Assembly: GCF_002159945.1 (NCBI RefSeq)
Contig: NZ_NFJQ01000008.1
Span: 124,001-188,000, forward strand
DNA length: 64,000 nucleotides
Source: Cloacibacillus sp. An23
GTDB taxonomy: Bacteria; Synergistota; Synergistia; Synergistales; Synergistaceae
Direction of reading: 5' to 3'
Below, in pieces: positions 44,652 through 52,435 of this stretch. Each line of letters begins with the position of its first letter. Position 1 is the stretch's first letter. The notes under the pieces are model-generated. The model was not told where the DNA came from, ran no database searches, and worked only from the letters and a program-made list of their open reading frames with translations. The position numbers were made by a program, and so were the translations under genes.

Positions 44652-45806
44652 ATGACAGACGAAACGAAAGAGCGGGCCGGGGCGGTGAGCCGCAGGGATT
44701 TTCTGAAAACGATGGCGCTCGCCGGGGCGGCCGCGAGCGTCGGCGGATTCGCGGCGGGCGAGGCGAAAGCGGCGGAAAGGGCGAAAAGCGCGGCGCGCGG
44801 CGAATTGCCGAAGAGGACGCTCGGAAGCGGGAAGGCGGCGATGACCGTCTCGGCGCTCGGCTTCGGCTTGATGGGCATGACCTACAACCGCAGCGCGCAC
44901 CCGGACAAGGCGCAGTGCATAAGGCTGCTTCACGAGGCCGTCGACCGCGGAGTGACGCTCTTCGACACTGCGATAATATACGGCCCGCTCACGAACGAAC
45001 TGCTTGCTGGCGAGGCGCTGTTGCAGTTTAGGGACAGGATAAGCGTGACAACTAAGTTCGGACACGAGGCGATAGACGGCAAGGCGACCGGACGGCAGAA
45101 CAGCCGTCCCGAGACGATACGCCGTTACTGCGAGGATTCTCTGAAGCGTCTGCGGCTCGACGCGCTGCCGCTCTTCTATCAGCACCGCGCCGACCCGGAA
45201 GTGCCGGCCGAGGAGGCCGCCGGCAATGTGGCGGAGCTCATAAAGGAGGGCAAGGTGCTGCGCTGGGGGATGTGCGGGGTGAGCGCCGAAACGATACGCA
45301 GGGCCCACGCCGTCTGTCCTCTGACTGCGGTACAGAGCGAATATCACCTGATGTTCCGCGACGTCGAGACAAACGGAGTGCTCGATGTCTGCCGCGAGCT
45401 CGGGATAGGCTTCGTACCGTACAGCCCGATGAACTGCGGCTTCCTCGGCGGCGGCATCAACGAGTACACCGTGTTCGGCCCTGGCAATGACAACCGCCAG
45501 ACGCTGCCGCGCTTCACTCACGATGCGATACGTGCGAACACGAGAATAGCCGCCGCGCTCCAGAGCTTCGGGCGCATGCGCGGAATGACCGCGTCGCAGG
45601 CCGCTCTCGGCTGGCTGCTGCACAAAGCGCCGTGGCTAGTCCCCATCCCCGGCACGACTAAGCCGTCTCACCTCGAAGAAAACCTCCGCACGCTAGACTT
45701 CGCCTGTTCCGGCGCTGAATGGAAGGAATTGGAGGACGCCGTAGCCGCGATTCCCGTGACGGGAGACCGATACAACGCCGAACAGCAGCGTCAGGTCGGG
45801 CGCTGA
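44652..45806 (+). CDS. Tat-exported aldo/keto reductase
   Basis: A 384-residue protein with a twin-arginine signal (SRRDFLKTMALAG near residue 14), then a full aldo/keto reductase barrel: FDTAIIYGPLTNE (catalytic Asp/Tyr), TTKFGHE (Lys), YQHRADP (His) and the NADP-binding end PIPGTTKPSHLEENL. AGAAGGAG precedes ATG 44652. Tat export implies folding with cofactor in the cytoplasm first. It follows two exported flavodoxin genes, suggesting one extracytoplasmic redox pathway. Substrate unknown. Confidence 0.9.
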   Translation: MTDETKERAGAVSRRDFLKTMALAGAAASVGGFAAGEAKAAERAKSAARGELPKRTLGSGKAAMTVSALGFGLMGMTYNRSAHPDKAQCIRLLHEAVDRGVTLFDTAIIYGPLTNELLAGEALLQFRDRISVTTKFGHEAIDGKATGRQNSRPETIRRYCEDSLKRLRLDALPLFYQHRADPEVPAEEAAGNVAELIKEGKVLRWGMCGVSAETIRRAHAVCPLTAVQSEYHLMFRDVETNGVLDVCRELGIGFVPYSPMNCGFLGGGINEYTVFGPGNDNRQTLPRFTHDAIRANTRIAAALQSFGRMRGMTASQAALGWLLHKAPWLVPIPGTTKPSHLEENLRTLDFACSGAEWKELEDAVAAIPVTGDRYNAEQQRQVGR

Positions 45807-45831
45807 AGGGCGCAACAATACAAAAAACGCA

Positions 45832-45875
45832 AAAACGCCGCGCCGCACGGCCTACCCGCAGCAGCGCGGCGTTTT
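45832..45875 (+). terminator. terminator of the exported-redox operon
   Basis: A 12-bp perfect stem (45832-45843 with 45864-45875), 20-nt loop, A-rich on the left arm and T-rich on the right, so it can work in both directions. Confidence 0.85.
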
Positions 45876-45958
45876 CAGCGCCATGCGCAGAGTACGAAAA
45901 AAACGGAGCCTCGTGCGAGCGCTCCGCCGTTTCCTTTTATAATGGTTGTGTGTGAAGC

Positions 45959-46225
45959 CTAGGCCTGGAGGGCTTTGACTTTAGCCGTGATGCTCGCTTT
46001 GCGGCGAGCGGCTGTGTTACGGTGGACGACGCCCTTTACTACCGCCTTGTCCAGTACGCTCTGAGCCTCGTTCAGCCTCTTCGTCGCAAGTTCAAGATCC
46101 TTGCTTTCCACCGCTTCGAGGAGTTTCTTCACCGCGTTCTTGCAGCGGGTCTTCCAGAAACGGTTGTAGATGCGGTTTCTCTCAGTGACCAGGACTCGTT
46201 TTTTAGCTGATTTCTTGTTTGGCAA
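45959..46225 (-). CDS. rpsT: ribosomal protein S20
   Basis: An 88-residue small-subunit protein starting (M)PNKKSAKKR and ending AARRKASITAKVKAL, typical S20. The start is the TTG at 46225 with GGAGGTGAC about 8 nt upstream. The longer GTG frame from 46243 would include the ribosome binding site. A TTG start is also used by E. coli rpsT. Confidence 0.95.
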   Translation of the reverse strand: MPNKKSAKKRVLVTERNRIYNRFWKTRCKNAVKKLLEAVESKDLELATKRLNEAQSVLDKAVVKGVVHRNTAARRKASITAKVKALQA

Positions 46226-46256
46226 TGCCGTCACCTCCTTCACAAAGACAAGGGGA

Positions 46257-46286
46257 ATCTTACCATAAAATATGGCCCGTGCGCAA
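46257..46286 (-). promoter_or_regulatory. possible promoter of rpsT
   Basis: Minus strand TTGCGC (46281-46286), 18-bp spacer, TAAGAT (46257-46262). Modest match. Confidence 0.5.
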
Positions 46287-46324
46287 TACTTTAAAAATTT
46301 TCCGCGGAAATTTTGTCGCTTTCC

Positions 46325-46353
46325 TTGCCCTAACGCCGCCTCTATGCTATATT
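46325..46353 (+). promoter_or_regulatory. promoter of rpmH
   Basis: TTGCCC (46325-46330), 17-bp spacer, TATATT (46348-46353), upstream of the rpmH-rnpA-yidD-yidC-jag operon. Confidence 0.65.
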
Positions 46354-46445
46354 TAACAGGTTGTTTGGGGAATAACCGTACAATGATAATTCTGTATAGA
46401 ATTTGAACCTTTTAGAATGAAGCAATTACGCAGGAGGTGTTGTCT

Positions 46446-46580
46446 GTGAAAAGGACGTTTCAGCCGCACAATCTGAGAAGGAAGCGCGCTATGGGCTTCC
46501 TGGAGCGCTCCGCGACGCCGAGCGGCCGCCGTATTCTTAGGAACCGCCGCCGTAAGGGCAGGGCGCGCCTCGCCGTCTAG
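46446..46580 (+). CDS. rpmH: ribosomal protein L34
   Basis: A 44-residue very basic protein reading [18 protein letters not shown] at the start and [11 protein letters not shown] at the end, unmistakable L34. GTG start with AGGAGGTG upstream. First gene of the conserved rpmH-rnpA-yidD-yidC-jag operon. Confidence 0.97.
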   Translation: MKRTFQPHNLRRKRAMGFLERSATPSGRRILRNRRRKGRARLAV

Positions 46581-46585
46581 TTCTG

Positions 46586-46978
46586 GTGGATTTTGGGTTT
46601 TCATCTGCCGCGCGTCTTAAGAAAGGCTGGCAGTTTGATTTTGTTTTCCGCACCGGACGTCGCGATTCAGGCGCGCTGGTGCGGTTGTTGTATGTAACGA
46701 ACGCCGAGGGGCCGGCGCTCGCCGGCGTCGCTGTAGGCAAGAAGATAGCCTGCGGCGCGCAGCGGGTGCGCGGAAGGCGTGTGCTGCGCGAAGCCGTCCG
46801 CCGTCTGTTGCCTTGGACGAGGGACGGCGTGTGGATAGTCGCGTCGCTGCGCGCGTCGGGGCTTGAAGCGAACGCGCGCGACGTTTACAGCGACCTCGCG
46901 GCGTGCATGAAGAGGCGCGGGCTTCTTGCGAAGGACTGGCCCGGCGCCGATTGGAGCGTAGATTCAAGACGCGGCTGA
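46586..46978 (+). CDS. rnpA: ribonuclease P protein component
   Basis: The 130-residue protein partner of RNase P RNA, which matures tRNA 5' ends. The basic family motif appears as VGKKIACGAQRVRGRRVLRE near residues 50-69, slightly degenerate from the usual RNRIKR form. GTG start 5 bp after rpmH. Position after rpmH confirms identity. Confidence 0.93.
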   Translation: MDFGFSSAARLKKGWQFDFVFRTGRRDSGALVRLLYVTNAEGPALAGVAVGKKIACGAQRVRGRRVLREAVRRLLPWTRDGVWIVASLRASGLEANARDVYSDLAACMKRRGLLAKDWPGADWSVDSRRG

Positions 46979-47274
46979 TCGGGCGTGCGGCAGGCTGGCT
47001 CCTTATCTTCGCCGTCCGCGTCTATCAGACGGTTCTGTCCCCCATGCTCGGGGGCGGAAAGTGCCGCTTTTATCCGAGCTGTTCGGAATACGCGGCTGAG
47101 GCTTTGAACAGGTACGGCCCCGCGATAGGGCTGTGCCTCGCGGCGTCGCGGCTGCTGAAATGCGGCCCGTGGCACGAGGGGGGCTACGACCCCGTGCCGG
47201 AACGCCGCGACATTGAGGCGCGGAAATGGCTGGGAAAGCTCCTGAGGCAGAAGGAGCGGACTTCGAAAGGTTAG
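46903..47274 (+). CDS. yidD: membrane protein insertion efficiency factor YidD
   Basis: A small membrane-associated protein that helps YidC-dependent insertion. The YidD signature is clear: YQTVLSPMLGGGKCRFYPSCSEYAAEAL (split around residues 41-68) and GPWHEGGYDPVP. The start is uncertain. ATG 46903 overlaps rnpA by 76 bp and has no Shine-Dalgarno; TTG 46951 is an alternative that gives a more usual length. The stop is adjacent to the yidC start. Confidence 0.9.
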   Translation: MHEEARASCEGLARRRLERRFKTRLIGRAAGWLLIFAVRVYQTVLSPMLGGGKCRFYPSCSEYAAEALNRYGPAIGLCLAASRLLKCGPWHEGGYDPVPERRDIEARKWLGKLLRQKERTSKG

Positions 47275-48105
47275 GTGGAAATTTTGGGTGGTATTTGGAA
47301 TGGGGCAGGCCAGCTCCTTCTTTCTTTCCTTGAGTTCCTGTACGGCATCACAAATTCATACGGATTGGCGATAATCATCCTCACCCTCATCGTCAGGGTG
47401 GCGCTCTATCCTCTGAACCAGAAGCAGATGGTCAGTATGCAGCACATGCAGAAGATACAGCCGATGCTCAAGGTTATCCAGGAGAAATACGGTCACGACC
47501 GTGAGAAACTGAATCAGGAGACGATGCGCCTCTACAAGGAATATAAGGTGAACCCCGCCGCGGGGTGTCTGCCGATTCTCGTTCAGCTCCCTATACTGAT
47601 ACTTCTTTTCAAGGTTCTTAACTCTTACGATTTTTCAGGTACTTCGTTCTGCGGCGTCCTGCTCGGATCGTCCGCGACGGCGGGGCTCGGCCAGGCCGTC
47701 GGCGTCGCTCCCGGCCCGGACGGGATATACAGCCTGTTCGCCGTTCTCTCCGGTATTTTCAGTAATCCGGCCGGGCTCGCCAACGCCGGGCTCTATCTCG
47801 GCAACCTCGCGCTGCTTATAGCGATTTCATTCCTCACGTGGGCGCAGCAGAAGCTTTCCGGCGCCGGCAACAACCCGCAGATGGCTATGATGAACACGAT
47901 CATGCCTATATTCATGGCGTTCATCTGCCTTTCGATGCCTGGCGGCGTAATGCTCTACTGGGGGCTTTCATCTCTGATAGGCATAGCGCAGCAGTATTTC
48001 GTCATGAAGAAGACGAAGGCGGAGATGGCTATAAAGCCGACGCTCCATAAGAACAAGCCGGTGAGCGCGCAGCGCGTCGGCGACGATGACGACGACGAGG
48101 AATAG
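47275..48105 (+). CDS. yidC: membrane protein insertase YidC (short form)
   Basis: Inserts membrane proteins. The 276-residue protein has the conserved core: the groove Arg in LIVRVALYPLNQKQM near residue 42, PAAGCLPILVQLPILI near 105, and five membrane segments to WGLSSLIGIAQQYFVMKK. It lacks the large periplasmic domain of proteobacterial YidC, so it looks like the Gram-positive or Oxa1-like form. The tail is acidic (DDDDDEE). GTG start directly after yidD. Confidence 0.96.
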   Translation: MEILGGIWNGAGQLLLSFLEFLYGITNSYGLAIIILTLIVRVALYPLNQKQMVSMQHMQKIQPMLKVIQEKYGHDREKLNQETMRLYKEYKVNPAAGCLPILVQLPILILLFKVLNSYDFSGTSFCGVLLGSSATAGLGQAVGVAPGPDGIYSLFAVLSGIFSNPAGLANAGLYLGNLALLIAISFLTWAQQKLSGAGNNPQMAMMNTIMPIFMAFICLSMPGGVMLYWGLSSLIGIAQQYFVMKKTKAEMAIKPTLHKNKPVSAQRVGDDDDDEE

Positions 48106-48108
48106 TCT

Positions 48109-48807
48109 ATGAAAAATACTTCCGATACAGAACTTATGCCGATGCCGGAGATAGAGAGCCGCGTGCTCGAATGCTCCTCTGTGGAAGAGGCGAAGGCCAA
48201 GGGAGCGGAAATCTGGGGAATTAAGCCGGACGACGTTGACGCGACCGTGCTTTCCGAGGATAAGAAGCTTTTCGGGCTTCTCGGCTCTACTTATAAGGTC
48301 GAGGTCGCGCCGTTCGCCCCGGTCTCTTATATAAAGTCGTGCCATTTCGTCAACGAGGTGCTCGATAAAATGGATCTCGACCTCATTCCAGAGCTCACCG
48401 ACGACGGCATCATCAATCTGGTCGGCGAGGATGCCGGGGTCGTGATAGGACGCTACGGCGAGACTCTGAAGGCGCTTGAATATATAACCAACCTCGTCTG
48501 CCACGACGATATGTCTACGCGCCGCGTGCGCTTCGACTGCGGCGGCTACCGCGCGCGCCGGGAGCAGACTCTGCGCCGCCTCGCCGAGTCGATAGCGCGG
48601 GAGGCTAAGCGTAAGGGCTCGCCCGTGAGCCTCGAGCCGATGTCGAGCTGGGAGCGCCGCATAATCCACATAGCTCTGCGCGACGACAGGGACGTCGAGA
48701 CGCGTTCGGTCGGCGAGGAGCCGCTGCGCCGCGTGCTCGTCTGCCCCGTCGGAGGCGCGCAGAAGCGCGAGAGGGGACGCAGGCCTCAGCGCCGCAGGTA
48801 CAGCTAG
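48109..48807 (+). CDS. jag: Jag/SpoIIIJ-associated RNA-binding protein (KhpB)
   Basis: A 232-residue protein with an N-terminal Jag_N domain (VEEAKAKGAEIWGIKPDDVD), a KH domain (GEDAGVVIGRYGETLKALEYI near residue 106-126, split here) and a C-terminal R3H domain (EPMSSWERRIIHIAL). Basic tail. Binds RNA and is linked to cell-envelope control in other bacteria. Three bp downstream of yidC. Confidence 0.94.
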   Translation: MKNTSDTELMPMPEIESRVLECSSVEEAKAKGAEIWGIKPDDVDATVLSEDKKLFGLLGSTYKVEVAPFAPVSYIKSCHFVNEVLDKMDLDLIPELTDDGIINLVGEDAGVVIGRYGETLKALEYITNLVCHDDMSTRRVRFDCGGYRARREQTLRRLAESIAREAKRKGSPVSLEPMSSWERRIIHIALRDDRDVETRSVGEEPLRRVLVCPVGGAQKRERGRRPQRRRYS

Positions 48808-48819
48808 CCGGGGGACGTG

Positions 48820-49596
48820 ATGCGCCCGGTACTCTTTGAGATTTTCGGAGCGGAGATCCGCAGCTATTATCTGCTGTGGGCCTCCGCCCTTTTTTTGCTC
48901 GTCGTGTGGACGCGCCGCCGCGCGTCGCGCGTCTACGGCATGGACGACCGCGCCGTCTCGTCCGTCCTCGTATGGGTCTACTGCGCCGGTATCCTCGGCT
49001 CGTTCATCCCGGGGATAATAGAGCGTATTCCGCTCTATCTGGACGGGCGCATAGAGTTTTCCGAAATCTTCCGCGGGCTGTACTCCGCCGGGGGACTGCT
49101 GTGCGGCGGTCTATTCGGCCTCTGGCGGCTGCGCCGGCTCGGCGCGAGCGCCGACGCGTTCGCCGACGCGGCGTCGGTCCCGCTCGCCGCGATGCTCGCG
49201 CTCGGCAGAGTCGGCTGTCTGCTCGAGGGCTGCTGCTCCGGCGCTGGCGGCTTTTACTCCGAGCCTCCGGCGCTGTGGCTGCACTTTCCGTCGGACGCGC
49301 CGAATTTCTGGCGTTTTCCCTCGCAGCCGGCGGAATCCGCGGCCTCCCTCTGCATAGCGGTTTTTCTCTGTCTTCTAAGCGCGGCGCTGCCCGAGGATGC
49401 TCGCAGGCGTGGCGGCGTGCTGTTTCCGTTCATGCTGATTCTATACGGCCTTTACAGGCTGTTGTCCGACCCGCGCCGGCAGCTATACGCAGACGGGCTG
49501 ATGAACGTCAACGCCTTCGTCTGGGCCGCCGGGATCATAGCCGGCGCGGCGTGGCTGTGCCGCACCGTCAAGCGGCGTCTCGCGGAGCGCCGCTGA
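48820..49596 (+). CDS. Lgt-like membrane protein (divergent prolipoprotein diacylglyceryl transferase)
   Basis: A 258-residue protein with about seven membrane segments and Lgt-like motifs: IRSYYLLW near the start, SAGGLLCGGLFG, LGRVGCLLEGCCSG near residue 129, and FPSQPAESAA near 167. The HGG motif of E. coli Lgt (His-103 is essential there) reads AGG, and the PSQLYE motif reads PSQPAE. It is therefore either a weakly conserved Lgt or a paralogue with another role. ATG 48820 preferred over GTG 48817 for spacing from GGGGGA. Confidence 0.75.
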   Translation: MRPVLFEIFGAEIRSYYLLWASALFLLVVWTRRRASRVYGMDDRAVSSVLVWVYCAGILGSFIPGIIERIPLYLDGRIEFSEIFRGLYSAGGLLCGGLFGLWRLRRLGASADAFADAASVPLAAMLALGRVGCLLEGCCSGAGGFYSEPPALWLHFPSDAPNFWRFPSQPAESAASLCIAVFLCLLSAALPEDARRRGGVLFPFMLILYGLYRLLSDPRRQLYADGLMNVNAFVWAAGIIAGAAWLCRTVKRRLAERR

Positions 49597-49626
49597 AAAT
49601 TCGCCGCCGATTCTCGTCAAACTTTA

Positions 49627-49654
49627 TTGACTTTCGTTGACCTTATGCTATTAT
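49627..49654 (+). promoter_or_regulatory. promoter of htrA
   Basis: TTGACT (49627-49632), 16-bp spacer, TATTAT (49649-49654). A second TTGACC lies at 49637 but has no suitable -10. Confidence 0.6.
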
Positions 49655-49714
49655 ATCCACTATGCAGGGCAGTACATATTGTTGAAGCGAGAAGTATTAC
49701 GGAGGTGTTCCAGT

Positions 49715-51220
49715 TTGGAAAAATTTAAAAAGTTCGGTACGGCCGCTCTCGCGGCGCTTATCTTGTTCGCCGGCGGCACGGCCGGCTCATATATAGCGAC
49801 GAGATATACGCTCGGAGAGTCCGGCGTCGTGAAGCAGACGAATCCGGCGGGCGAGGCCGTAGCCTCTCTGCCGGGGACTGAGGACGTGAAGAATCCTCTC
49901 GTCGCTATAGTCAAAAGAAGCTCGCCAGCGGTCGTCAACATCGACGTGGAGAGCATGGTTACGCAGCAGCCGGTGATGAACCCGTTCCAGGGCAATCCGT
50001 TCTTCGACGAGTTCTTCGGCGAAGAGTTCTTCGGCCCGCAGCAGCCCAGGAAGGTTCCGCGCCGCGGCAAGGGCTCTGGGTTCATAGTGAGCAGGGACGG
50101 CTATATACTGACCAACAACCATGTCGTCGAGGATGCGGAAAAAATACGCGTCACTATGCTCGACGGGCGTACCTTCGACGCGAAGAAGGTTGGCCAGGAC
50201 CCGACGTTCGACCTAGCAGTCATACAGATTGAAGCTAAAGACCTTCCCTTCCTTCCGCTCGGAGACTCCGACGCGACCGAAGTCGGCGAGCAGGTAGTGG
50301 CCATAGGCAACCCCTACGGCTTCGGCAGCACTGTAACGGCCGGCATAGTCTCCGCCAAGAACAGGACGCTGCAGGCCCCTGGGGTCAACTTCCAGGGATT
50401 CCTTCAGACCGACGCTGCGATCAACCCAGGCAACAGCGGCGGGCCGCTCATCGACATGAACGGCAGCGTCATCGGCATGAACACGGCTATAATCCCCTAC
50501 GCGCAGGGCATCGGCTTCGCCATACCTATCAACATGGCGAAACAGGTCATGGACGACCTCATCAAGCACGGCGAAGTGCGCCGCGGCTGGCTCGGCGCGA
50601 CGGTGCAGCCTCTGACGGCTCCGCTTGTCGAAGCCTATAAGATACCGGTCAAGGAAGGCTCTATAATAGCCGACATACAGCCCGGCTCGCCGGCGGAGAA
50701 GTTCGGCCTCAAGCGCGGCGACGTTATAGTCAAGATAGGCGACAAGGACGTCAAGAGCAGCGAGGACGTCGTCTACGCGGTGCGCAACAAGCTTGCGGGC
50801 GACAAGGTGAACTTCGAGATATACCGTGACGGCAAGAAGATGAACGTTGAGATAACGCTCGGCGACGTGAGCGGCGCGAAGACCATCGAGAACGGCAGAC
50901 AGCGCGGCGGAAAAGGCGGCGGCCAGCAGGCTCCGGCGGAATCAAAGCGCATGGGCATAACGGTAGTCCCCAACAGCCCGGAGTTCAGCGAGGAGCATAA
51001 CCTTTCCGAGAGCGGCGGCGTGGTCGTCGTCTCGGTAGAGCGCGGTTCGCGCGGACAGCGCACCGGGCTTCGCGCCGGCGACGTGATCCTTGAGATAAAC
51101 CGCCAGAAGATAAACTCCATAGCGGACTGGGAGCGCATGATGAACGAAAAGACGAAGAACTTCGGCTTCCTCGTCTCACGCGGCGGACAGACGCTATTCA
51201 TCTCTCTCGGCGAAGAGTAG
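49715..51220 (+). CDS. htrA: HtrA/DegP-type periplasmic serine protease with two PDZ domains
   Basis: Degrades or refolds damaged envelope proteins. The 501-residue protein has an N-terminal signal anchor, a trypsin-like domain with catalytic His (TNNHVVE), Asp (DPTFDLAVIQI) and Ser (NPGNSGGPL), and two PDZ domains (about 285-375 and 400-495). A Phe/Gln-rich linker precedes the protease domain. The start is TTG 49715 with GGAGGTG 8 nt upstream. Single gene with its own promoter and terminator. Confidence 0.96.
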   Translation: MEKFKKFGTAALAALILFAGGTAGSYIATRYTLGESGVVKQTNPAGEAVASLPGTEDVKNPLVAIVKRSSPAVVNIDVESMVTQQPVMNPFQGNPFFDEFFGEEFFGPQQPRKVPRRGKGSGFIVSRDGYILTNNHVVEDAEKIRVTMLDGRTFDAKKVGQDPTFDLAVIQIEAKDLPFLPLGDSDATEVGEQVVAIGNPYGFGSTVTAGIVSAKNRTLQAPGVNFQGFLQTDAAINPGNSGGPLIDMNGSVIGMNTAIIPYAQGIGFAIPINMAKQVMDDLIKHGEVRRGWLGATVQPLTAPLVEAYKIPVKEGSIIADIQPGSPAEKFGLKRGDVIVKIGDKDVKSSEDVVYAVRNKLAGDKVNFEIYRDGKKMNVEITLGDVSGAKTIENGRQRGGKGGGQQAPAESKRMGITVVPNSPEFSEEHNLSESGGVVVVSVERGSRGQRTGLRAGDVILEINRQKINSIADWERMMNEKTKNFGFLVSRGGQTLFISLGEE

Positions 51221-51251
51221 AGAAAGCTCAAGAAACCATAAGGCTGCACAG

Positions 51252-51283
51252 AAAGGAGTCCGGACGTAAGCCCGGGCTCCTTT
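51252..51283 (+). terminator. terminator of htrA
   Basis: A 12-bp stem with one G-T pair (51252-51263 with 51272-51283), 8-nt loop. T content after the stem is low. Confidence 0.7.
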
Positions 51284-51414
51284 ATCATATGCGCGGACAA
51301 CGGACTCGATAGGCAACGGGTTAAGGTATGAATGAAGGGGAGCATTCGGCGGCGAAGCTCCGTGAATGTTTTATTATCTTTACCGGCGGCTATCAACAAA
51401 AGTCAATGCAATGT

Positions 51415-51420
51415 TATAAT
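51415..51420 (+). promoter_or_regulatory. -10 element before the YqjD-like gene
   Basis: Consensus TATAAT about 45 bp before the start codon. The -35 region (around 51391) is poor. Confidence 0.45.
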
Positions 51421-51466
51421 GAAAAACGGATACGGCTCGGAGCCGTGCGGAAGGAGGAGCATATAT

Positions 51467-51787
51467 ATGAACGACGAAAACGCAGTCCTCGAGGGACGGG
51501 AAAAGATCGAAGCACTCGAGGCGAAGATCGCAGAGCTTGAAGAAAAGCTTGCGGCGCGTCACGAAGAAGCGCGCGGGGAGAAGCTACATGCGCTTGAGGC
51601 GAACGCCAAGGCGCAGGCGAAGCATCTTTACGAGGAGCTGGAACCTTTCCTTGAAAAGTATAAGGGCGAAGGCCGCGAGCTGGAAGAGCTCATATGCGAC
51701 AAGATACGCAAGCATCCCGGCGCGTCGCTCGCTCTCGCCTTCGGCGCCGGCCTTGCCGCGGCCGTGCTGCTCGACAGGAAGCGCTGA
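51467..51787 (+). CDS. YqjD/ElaB-like protein (DUF883-type), ribosome- or membrane-associated
   Basis: A 106-residue protein: a long charged amphipathic helix (IEALEAKIAELEEKLAARHEE) and a C-terminal hydrophobic segment HPGASLALAFGAGLAAAVLL ending RKR. This is the DUF883 architecture; YqjD in E. coli anchors ribosomes at the membrane in stationary phase. It leads a three-gene set like yqjD-yqjE-yqjK. Family by eye only. AAGGAGGA precedes the ATG. Confidence 0.65.
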   Translation: MNDENAVLEGREKIEALEAKIAELEEKLAARHEEARGEKLHALEANAKAQAKHLYEELEPFLEKYKGEGRELEELICDKIRKHPGASLALAFGAGLAAAVLLDRKR

Positions 51788-51804
51788 ACGCCGGGATTCT
51801 CGCA

Positions 51805-52122
51805 GTGAACAGGTTCGCCGCCGCAGTACTCAGCTTTTTCGAGCTGCTTGAAGCCGAAGGGCGCGAATTCCGCAGCCAGGCAGAAGCCGCCGTTCGGCGC
51901 GCGCTTCTTCTGTTCTTCGGCGGGCTGATGCTGTTCGCCGCCGTACTGGCAGCCGGCTTCGCCTTTTTCGCATTCGCGGCGCCGCTGATAGGGCGGCCAG
52001 CGGCCGCGTTGACCGCAGCCGCGGCGTTCTGCGCCGGAGGGCTGACGCTGCTGCGCCGGGCCGCGCGTACAGGCGCGGAAAACAGGACGCATGGGGAGGA
52101 CGGTACAGATGGCGGGCTGTAA
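51805..52122 (+). CDS. YqjE-like membrane protein (DUF1469/holin superfamily III-like)
   Basis: A 105-residue protein with an N-terminal amphipathic helix (FFELLEAEGREFRSQAEAAVRR) and two membrane segments (about 40-65 and 72-92). This matches the YqjE type. The start is uncertain: GTG 51805 is used, but there is no strong ribosome site. It is followed closely by a YqjK-like gene. Confidence 0.6.
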   Translation: MNRFAAAVLSFFELLEAEGREFRSQAEAAVRRALLLFFGGLMLFAAVLAAGFAFFAFAAPLIGRPAAALTAAAAFCAGGLTLLRRAARTGAENRTHGEDGTDGGL

Positions 52123-52330
52123 ATCTCTGGCCGAAGCGAAGCGCGACTTCGCCGCCGCGACTGACAGGCTGCGCCCGTCAGTGATAATGCAAGATCACCC
52201 CGGGAAAAGCGTAGCCCTGTCGGCGCTTGCAGGAGCCGCAGCCGGACTTTCCGGCAGACGCGCGCTGGGGCTGGTTTTCCCGTTACTGGACTTCGCCGGG
52301 CTTGCTCTAAGGCTTCTTGCAAAAAAATAA
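52109..52330 (+). CDS. small YqjK-like protein
   Basis: A 73-residue protein: charged N-terminus (SLAEAKRDFAAATDRLRP) and a hydrophobic C-terminal half (ALSALAGAAAGLSG, then LVFPLLDFAGLALRLL). GGGAGG precedes the ATG; overlaps the upstream gene by 14 bp. The trio resembles E. coli yqjD-yqjE-yqjK in order and shape. The function is unknown. Confidence 0.55.
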   Translation: MAGCKSLAEAKRDFAAATDRLRPSVIMQDHPGKSVALSALAGAAAGLSGRRALGLVFPLLDFAGLALRLLAKK

Positions 52331-52351
52331 AGGATTCGGAAACATCAAAAA

Positions 52352-52382
52352 AAGCCGCCGCTTTCATCATAAGCGGCGGCTT
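52352..52382. terminator. bidirectional terminator between the Yqj-like genes and gntP
   Basis: A perfect 10-bp stem (52354-52363 with 52371-52380), extended by two A-T pairs, 7-nt loop. On the minus strand it is followed by seven T, so it ends gntP well. Confidence 0.88.
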
Positions 52383-52435
52383 GATTTTGATGCTTATTTG
52401 CCGGCCGGCTCTTGCTTCTCAGCCGCCGGCTTCAT

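Noticed and set aside
46244-46445. Chromosome origin next to rpmH
   Set aside because: rpmH often lies near dnaA, but no dnaA gene or cluster of DnaA boxes is visible here.
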